DNA of 64,000 nucleotides from Liopterus haemorrhoidalis (lineage: Eukaryota; Arthropoda; Insecta; Coleoptera; Dytiscidae). The notes under the pieces were generated by a model. It worked only from the letters and a program-made list of their open reading frames with translations, made no database searches and was not told where the DNA came from. Below are positions 56,935-64,000 of the stretch, piece by piece (positions within the stretch are counted from its first letter, which is position 1; each line of letters begins with the position of its first letter). Made by a program: the position numbers and the translations under genes. The DNA lies in contig OZ020616.1 of NCBI GenBank assembly GCA_963971575.1, forward strand, positions 33,460,306 to 33,524,305, in the 5' to 3' direction.

Positions 56935-57725
56935 CTGCACTTGGCATACGTGTTCTCTATGAAAATTAAATCATTTTGACCTGCAGCACCTATTATTTAT
57001 GAACCGCGGCAGATTCAAGAATGCGGCGAGAATAGCGCGCACAATAACTAAATATACTTTTGTAGAATGGACCTTAAGCTACAGTTTTCTGCGTCGTACG
57101 CGAATATACGTCACTTAGTTCACAAGATATGTATTGTACAAAAAAGTTATTTCCGAGATGGCTAACGAATTTCGTATGTTATGGCCCGTTTTCTACTGAC
57201 TTAATTTCGTAGATTACGAATTGGTTATCATAATGGCGAGAGAAAAATTCCGCACATATTCTTGTAGCCAAGGATATGCTCTACAGATTTAGGAAGAATT
57301 GAAAAAATTTTTAATATATGCAGATTTGCAGTCATATCATCCTGTCTCGAATTTGGGTCCCGAATCTATCAAAATTTAAAATTTTCGCTATTTTGATAAC
57401 AAATTCATAATCTACGACATTAAGATAATAAAAAACGAGCCACGAAATTCGTTGGCCATTTTGAAAATCTCTTTTTTGCGTCCCAGAATGAATTATGGAC
57501 CATATCTTGTAAACTAAGCGTACGACGCGGAAAATTGTAACTAAAGTCCATTCTACAAATGTGTATTTAGCTATTTTGCTGTATCGTGAAAATTAGTTAT
57601 CATTATCGTACTTGGCGCGCTATACTCGCCGCCATCCTGAATCTACCATGGTTCACAAACCGGTGCTTCGGATCAAGATAATTAAATTTTTATAAAGAAC
57701 ACTTGTGCCAAATGCATTCCATTAT
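56935..57725. mobile_element. TIR element of ~0.8 kb with ~300-bp arms
   Basis: Left arm 56935-57235 and right arm 57380-57725 are imperfect inverted copies (AGATTCAAGAATGCGGCGAG versus AGATTCAGGATGGCGGCGAG). Arms contain ACGACGCGGAAAA/TTTTCTGCGTCGTACG motifs. Exact ends and TSD not resolved. Non-coding. Confidence 0.65.
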
Positions 57726-57729
57726 CATC

Positions 57730-58900
57730 AAGTGGAGTACCAACGTAAAATATGGTGCATGGGCACTAGTCTAAACAACCAAACTGTGTTATTGATCCCG
57801 CAACTGCTCTGGACACCCTTGAGGCTAGCCTTAAGGTACAATAAGTTTGCTGTACCGGTTGTGCGTAACTCCATCTACAGGATATGCTGTACTCCATCAA
57901 CAACATAAGTACGCTGTGCTTATATCCAACACCAGGCCGTTCCACCACCCAGGTGTTAACAACTACATGGCTTACCGCTGCACCAGGTATCCAGCACGCG
58001 GATATCAACCACTACGTGGATATCGAGAACGTCACCAACTACACGGTCCCGCTGTCTTCGAGGTACATTAAGCCCAGGTTTAACCTTCTTTCAGGCACCT
58101 CAAACTACAGGCCAGCCGCATTCTGGGTGATGCTGAAATTCACCCAGCTACCACGTCTAGTCTAGGTAGCATCACCACCAGGCCCAATCGTCTTCAGAGT
58201 ATCGCCGCTGCCAAGGTGATACTAATGCCAACCTTCACTGCTCCATTAACTAACGTTTTTATCTCTACAGCTTAATTTTCACACAATCACAACATTCTGC
58301 TCAAGATTCAATAAAAGTCACCAACTGGTACGGTTCATTGCTGGGACTATTATTTGGCCCCAGCTTTTCCGTGTTCATTTCCTTTTCTTCCTACGGTACG
58401 CCGTCGTGTCTCACCGTTTGAATCCCAACCATTCTGTTGCCCGGGTGATTCCAGTTTAATGTCTTATTTCTGTTTAAACTACAATAAATTTTTATTGGCT
58501 ATGGTGTTTTGGCCAATATATTCCAGCCAGGAGCGAACCAAGGAAATTTTATTGAGTGGATCTCCGAAGACAAAATTGTTTTAAAAGGGTAAGAAAAATT
58601 ACTCTGCATCAAGTGCTGGTTAAAAGCACTTTATTTTTCAAAAAAACAACAGGTCCTCGCTTTTAAAATACGGTGATGATTTAAAAAAAAGGTCTTGATT
58701 TCCAAAATACGAGTGGTGACTAAAAAGAAAAAGCTCATGAGATTTGGATTTCAAGAGTATTCCTTAAAAACACTAAAACTACGTGTTTTCTGAGTTCTTG
58801 CGGGGTACTCAAGCCCGTGAGAGCCACCTAAGTCAAAATGATTAATAAGATTCTCTAGCTTGCTAAACCTCACAGGTATATAACAGAATAGATATAATAT
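57730..58900. other. GC-richer segment of unknown nature
   Basis: No conserved domain in any frame that I recognise. An AATAAA lies near 58309. Possibly remnant retroelement sequence. Confidence 0.4.
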
Positions 58901-59205
58901 TATTATTAAAAATCAGCTATGGCCACCACAGGACCGACCGCCATCATAAATTACTTGTATAAAATACATTCTAGCAGCAGAGTAGAAATAACTTGGCCTA
59001 ATATTTTCTAACAGAGATATTATTTATCATGACTATGAAAACGTTACATGTAAGTATGAAAAAAATTGAGATATTTTACAAAAATTATTCGAAATTTTTC
59101 GTTTTATAAAAAAACGTCTCAAATAAAACTTATTAGTTATTGCATTTATAGCATCTTGTTAAATAATTTTTTTCGAAATATTTTTCTGTTGCAAAATATT
59201 CGCAA

Positions 59206-59680
59206 AAATCTTAAAATCGACACGAGTAAACTCCCATTTCTAGTCAACCGGTTTTTACCAAATGTTGATCAACTCGTGCCATTGATGTCAAAAGCTTGAG
59301 GGACACTAACCCCCGGAACATTAACCCCCCGTCAATAACCCCCGGGATATTACCCCCTCATGTCAATAATCCCCCGTGCCATTAACCCCCAGACCTTAAC
59401 TCTCAATAATACCTCTCAATAATAACACTTTTTATTGAATAGTTTACATCATTAGAAACCCGGGGGTTAATGGCTCGGGGGTTATTGGTACGGGGGGTTA
59501 ATGGAACGGGGGTTGTTGACATGGGGGGGGTAATGTCCCGGGGGTTATTGACGGGGGGTTAATGTTCCGGGCGTTAGTGTCCCCCAAGCTTTTGACATCA
59601 ATGGCACGAGTTGATCAACATTTGGTAAAAATCGGTTGACTAAAAATGGGTGTTTACTCGTGTCGATTTTAAGATTTTTG
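59206..59680. repeat. Palindrome with C-rich and G-rich arms
   Basis: Arms 59206-59440 and 59455-59680 are inverted copies (CACTAACCCCCGGAACATTA near 59304; complement near 59565). Outer parts contain GTTGATCAACTCGTGCCATT and its complement. The arrays consist of ~15-bp GGGGGTTAATGGCAC-type units. Confidence 0.85.
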
Positions 59681-59689
59681 GGGGTTAAT

Positions 59690-59860
59690 GGCACGGGGGT
59701 TGTTGACGGGGGGTTAATGTCCGGGGGTAAATGGCACGGGGGTTATTGTCCAAGGAGAAATGGCACGGGGGGGTTATTGACATGGGGGGGTAATGTCCCG
59801 AGGGTTATTGACGGGGGGTTAATGTCCCGGGGGTAAGTGTCCCGGGGGTTAGTGTCCTAG
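59690..59860 (+). repeat. G-rich minisatellite (15-bp unit)
   Basis: About eleven units of GGGGGTTAATGGCAC type with runs of 5-7 G on the plus strand. It directly follows the palindrome and uses the same unit. Confidence 0.88.
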
Positions 59861-60164
59861 AACCCAAAAGCTTAAATATGCAGTTTCATAAAAATCCTTC
59901 CAGTCGAATTTGCTCTGCACGTGTACACAGACAGACAGACGGACGGACTGAAAGACGGACGGACAGACAGACCGACAGACATCATACTAAAAATAGTCAA
60001 AACGTTATGTAGGGACCTCAGTTCGTGGAGATCCATCGAAATCTCGAAATGTCAAAATCAGTATGATCACAATACCTCCCTTATATATGTTGGCGGTCGG
60101 TAAAAATGCACAAATTGGTTGAAATTAGTTGAAATTAGTTGAAAGCCAGATGTTACTGACGGAG

Positions 60165-60280
60165 CTGAAAGCTTGTCTTTTGAATATTGGCGTTTATTTC
60201 AACTTTTGTTCCTTCACTTTCGCATACCATGTTACCTAAGTAGCAGAACTCTTCTATTCGATTCAGCTCAGACTCGACTC
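60165..60280 (-). pseudogene. Non-LTR reverse transcriptase fragment (YLG region)
   Basis: Minus strand reads ELNRIEEFCYLGNMVCESEG, then KVEINANIQK, matching the FCYLG-x-x-...-EI-x-x-RI-x-K segment after the RT palm in RTE/CR1-type LINEs. Only about 35 codons remain. Confidence 0.65.
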
Positions 60281-61046
60281 AGAATATTCAAATATCAGCA
60301 TTAATCCTCATCAAACTTTTGTTGTCCGATCATGACTGATTATAATTATCATATTGATATGCTTCTCTCTCATTCACACAGGCATTTAGTAAAAGAATTA
60401 TAAATGTGTTGTTTATCTGTCAGATTAGTTCATTGTTTGAGTATAGCTTAGACAAACGTGCATATTCTCTGTTCATTTTACAATAGTATATCTTATAGGT
60501 AGTCCACCTTGAATATTCTATTAGAGTTTTAGCATTATTCAAATTGAACCAATAGCGCAAAACTTTATAGTCGCGGTCAAACTCTTACTTCTTACAGTTT
60601 ACATATAACCTTTATCGGACACTTTTTAAAAATGTTATTATATTGACAGTATTGAGGTATTGATCTACTATTATTTACACCTGCTGGTAGTACATGCAAT
60701 GTTGTTTGTACGTTGCGGAATGTTTGTGTAATTAGACATTCTCTTCGTTCGTGCAGTCCATATCTTCGAGCCGTTTTGTGAGACCTCACTAACAGAAACT
60801 TGTACGGATATGTCTAACAATGTTGTCACATTGATAGACACGACAAACTATTGAGGTGAAAACCATAGAGATAATAGAGAGAATTATCATAGCATGATTT
60901 TGTCTCCTAAACGTACTGCATGTGTTGTTTCTACTTCACTGGGCGCTATTTCGTTCTTGGTCAAAGCAATACGAGTTTTCTATATGATTCTTATGTAGTA
61001 CGTACATAAAAGACAATTATTTTAGTGCTTTCTTAGATTCAAAACC

Positions 61047-61290
61047 TTTTTTACCGACCGCCAACATATATAAGGGAGGTATTGTGATCATACCAATTTT
61101 GACGTTTCGAGATTTCGGTGGATCTCCACGAATTGAGGTCCCTACTTAACGTTTTGACTATTTTTAGCATGATGTCTGTCGGTCTGTCTGTCCGTCTGTC
61201 TGTCTGTCTGTCTGTCCGTCTAATCCATCGAAATCTCGAAACGTCAAAATTGGTATGATTACAATATCTCACTTATATAGGTTGGCGGAA
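61047..61290 (-). repeat. Repeat K fragment forming a short palindrome
   Basis: TTTTTACCGACCGCCAACAT ... (CTGT)n at 61175-61220 ... TATAGGTTGGCGG. Flanks of the microsatellite are inverted copies of ~65 bp (GTTTCGAGATTTCGGTGGAT versus ATCCATCGAAATCTCGAAAC). Confidence 0.78.
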
Positions 61291-61450
61291 CAATGGTGAC
61301 ACGTTTTTTTGTAACAAAATAATTTAGATTATTTGAGTATATCAGTACTTAATACTGTTTATGAAAATAATATGATTTTATTTAAAGAACATATAATTAT
61401 TAATGATTAATTATTAATCAAGGGGTCCCGAAATCATGGGTCAATGGTAA

Positions 61451-62162
61451 TACGGGGGTTGCCTTTTATATTTCGGGATTTGAGATCAAAAATAATTATT
61501 TATCAACAAAAGTAGCTTAATTGTTTTTCAAAATATTCTCCTTGAAGATCAATATACTTTTACATGCGTTTGAACCTATTTTCGAAGCACGTTTTCCACT
61601 CCGATTGACGCATTTTCCACTCCGATTGTCAAATTATGTTGGATCCAACGCGAACAAATCTTTTTGACGGCCAAATGTTCATACAATAGTGAATGTATGC
61701 TGGTCCCACTAACGGTCAAGGATACCTCAAAGGACACACCATCAATGTTTTCCGGAACAACAACCGATTTTGGAAGACCTTCACAAAATTCGTCCTTAAG
61801 CGAACTACGGCCACGATTGAAGTCGGAAAACTATCGATAAACAGTAGTCCTTGATGGTGCTTCATCGCCAAAAGTCGAATTAAGTTTATCGATGCAATGT
61901 TAATCCACATACTGATCCACAATACTGATCCACAATTGGATTAATCGAAATTTGTAAAAAATAATCGCTCGAAAATGTTCACGATTAAATTCCATTATAG
62001 CCGAAATGAATTTTTTAAAGTTACTGTAAACAACACAAATAGCGCTCGTACGTCATAATTTTCTAGATACGTCAAAAATGTGAAACTTTACAATAGAAGC
62101 GTCAGTTACCAGATGGCAGCACTAGTTAGCGCAATCCCGAAATATAAGAGGCAACTCTCGTA
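61451..62162 (-). mobile_element. Internally deleted mariner MITE, copy 2
   Basis: TA-flanked; ends CGGGGGTTGCCTTTTATATT and CGAGAGTTGCCTCTTATATT. Reverse-strand translation keeps the HTH region and then jumps to CFENxFKRM-type C-terminus at the same point as copy 1 (33549-34223). It shares the duplicated TCAATCGGAGTGGAAAATGC segment at 61598-61640. 712 bp; a local duplication of ATACTGATCCACAAT near 61905-61935 explains part of the extra length. Confidence 0.88.
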
Positions 62163-62716
62163 TTTCTAATACAACATATACGTAATTTAAGTAAGGACCC
62201 CTGAATATACTTGCTTGGCCCTGATTAATGATTTAGATAATCATTTAATTTTATTAGTATAATGTGTTTTTATAAGTAAATTTTTATTTAAAAATTGAAC
62301 TACATTAGGTAACTAAATTGAATAGAGGCAAAGAACAGTCATATAGACTTTTTTATAATACTCGTAAAATAAATCTGTTTAAATATTGTTAATTTTTTGT
62401 ATTTGCATTGTATTTTCATTTCAGTATAAACACAACATAATGTGTACATAAGTACAACAATATTTTAATCCTATTTCGCTTCTAATAAAAAAAAAAAAAA
62501 AAATAGAAAATAAAAACAAAAACAAAACATGCAGATATTACAAGAATCTCGTATAAGCTAATGTTTTCATCAGGAAAATATGGCGGCTGCCTGTTTCCTC
62601 CGCCGTACTCTGCTACACTTCCGTTTCCTCCGCTGCACATTACAACACTTACTTCGACGATAAACCCTGTTTAATTTCTCTCTATATGGGTGGTCACTGA
62701 GACCACAATTTGTATA
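62163..62716. other. AT-rich sequence, no gene seen
   Basis: No supported signal. Confidence 0.5.
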
Positions 62717-64000
62717 TACGAGGTCTGTTCAAAAAGTATTGCGAATTTTGAATTTCCGCGGGTTACGTATATTCGATTTTCGATTTTTTTTGTGGCGTTA
62801 TGTTGGTACTCTCACTTATGTCTCTCACTTATGCCGACAAGTTCGGCCATTTTGAATGTTCAGTTAATTTTTGACAGTTGCTTTGCTTGCACGTGTTTTG
62901 GCTCGTCTTCGATTTTTGCCTATACAAAAAAATGGATCAAAGAATCTGTATCAAATTTTGTGTGAAAAACAAAATTAAGTGCGCGGACGCATTCCGAATG
63001 CTGACTGTGGCATATGGTGAAGCTACCTTGGACCGAAGTAACGTTTATCGGTGGTACAAAATGTTCTCAGAGGGCCGAGAAGATGTGAACGACGAAGAGC
63101 GTGTCGGACACTCGAGAAAACAGACGAAAACATTGATGAAGTGAAGAAAATAGTATTGGCCAATCGTCGAATCACCATTAGAGAAGTTGCTGAGGACCTA
63201 AACATATCGATTGGCTCGTGCCATTCGATTTTTACCAATGATTTGGGCATGAGACGGGTCGCCGCAAAATTCGTACCAAAATTGCTCAATTTAGACCAAA
63301 AATAGCATTGCATTAACATTGCTAAGAAGCTATTGGACTCTGTCCGCGACGACCCAAATTTGCTCCAGAGGGTCATAACTGGTGACGAATCATGGGTTTA
63401 TGGTTATGACGTGGAAACCAAAGATCAATCGTCCCAATGAAAGCTGCCGCACGAGCCAAGATCGAAAAAAGCGCGGCAAGTTCGGTCGAATGTGAAGGTT
63501 TTGCTTACAGTTTTTTTCGATTGCAGGGGCGTGGTGCTTCATGAGTTCTTGCCACAGGGTAGAACGGTCAATAAGGAATATTACCTGCAAGTTATGCGCA
63601 ATTTGCGCGAAGCAATCCTCCAGAAACGCCCGGATTTGTGGAAGAACAAAATTGGCTTTTGCACCATGATAACGCCCCTGCCCACACATCGTTGCTAGTG
63701 CGCGAATTTTTGGCCAAAAACAACACACTAATAATGCCGCAGCCACCGTATTCCCCAGATCTGGCCCCCTGTGACTTTTTCTTGTTCCCGAAACTGAAGA
63801 GGCCCATGAAAGAACGACGCTACGCTACGAGTGAGGAGAAAAAGATGGCATGAAGGAGGAGCTGAACAAGATCACAATGATTTTTTCAAGTGCTTCGAGG
63901 ATTGGAAAAAACGTTGGCACAAGTGTATAATATCTGGTGGGGATTACTTTGAAGGGGACAAAATAGATATTCATGAATAAATAAATAATTTTTGAAAAAA
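62717..64000 (+). mobile_element. Near-complete mariner (SETMAR-like transposase type), runs off the window
   Basis: TA at 62717, TIR CGAGGTCTGTTCAAAAAGTA. Transposase from ATG 62932: MDQRICIKFCVKNKIKCADA and the HTH, frameshift near 63110, SIGSCHSIFTNDLGMRRVAA, stop at 63303, GDESWVYGYDVETKDQSSQ with another stop, FDCRGVVLHEFLPQGRTVNK, frameshift near 63655, HHDNAPAHTS, PYSPDLAPCDFFLFPKLKRP, and a C-terminal KWHKCI-like end near 63920. All three catalytic aspartates (about 63383, 63668 and 63772) remain, with 34 residues between the last two. The 3' TIR lies beyond the window. Several stops and shifts make it inactive. Confidence 0.9.

Larger units (their letters stand above)
58909..60106 (+). 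repeat. Dispersed repeat K, copy 2, with G-rich palindrome
   Basis: Starts AATCAGCTATGGCCACCACA and ends GGCGGTCGGTAAAAA. The blocks are the same as copy 1 at 41.1 kb, including the CAGACAGACAGACGGAC tract (59926-59975). A palindromic minisatellite (59206-59860) has been inserted. Confidence 0.7.

Overview
The window looks like a TE-rich stretch of an insect nuclear genome. Evidence: AT-rich sequence, long introns, many mariner, rosa, hAT, Helitron, Jockey and PIF-like insertions, repeats carrying the insect telomere motif TTAGG, and five exons of an insect-type atypical soluble guanylyl cyclase. I cannot name the species; a beetle or hemipteran with a large genome would fit. No bacterial, organellar or CRISPR signature is present. 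The only host gene I can support runs on the minus strand from 55736 down to 8721 and leaves the window at both ends. It is an atypical (beta3 / Gyc-88E / Gyc-89D class) soluble guanylyl cyclase. Five phase-compatible exons with GT-AG borders cover the end of the N-terminal haem-domain region, the PAS-like/HNOBA region and the signalling helix. The cyclase catalytic exons (left) and haem-domain exons (right) are outside the window or unrecognised. Almost everything else is intronic. Layout: 1-3.1 kb holds a 114-120 bp tandem array and a dead mariner with a 164-bp hAT MITE inside. 3.1-8.4 kb is a hAT-like element (8-bp TSD) carrying a full-length, apparently intact Jockey-type LINE with two ORFs, poly(A) tail and TSD. 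8.7-9.1 kb has two cyclase exons. 9.2-12.3 kb has an LTR copy, a PIF/Harbinger-like MITE and a piggyBac derivative. 13.16-20.18 kb is a 7,005-bp foldback element with a perfect 9-bp TSD. Its arms are made of 141-bp satellite units plus a SINE, and a second foldback carrying TTAGG-like repeats sits at its centre. 20.5-23.1 kb is a third palindromic element with CTGT/CAGA microsatellites. 23.4-31.2 kb has nested TIR elements, mariner fragments and a solo LTR. 31.9-38 kb has a Harbinger derivative with a MADF-like remnant, two cyclase exons and a rosa-type (DD41D) transposon with a mariner MITE nested in it. 38.5-42.3 kb has mariner and hAT elements. 42.6-51.6 kb has two minus-strand non-autonomous Helitrons with ~290-bp arrays, a rosa element between them and a foldback inside the second. 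52-53.6 kb has Helitron-like elements between inverted repeats, then a LINE fragment. 55.6 kb has the most upstream cyclase exon. 57-64 kb has TIR elements, a G-rich palindrome, a second copy of the internally deleted mariner MITE and a nearly full-length mariner at the right edge. The window is best read as host introns used repeatedly as landing sites. The strongest signals are palindromic (foldback) elements of several unrelated families, one nested in another, whose arms are built from tandem repeats. All calls come from reading the sequence by eye; none was checked by database search.
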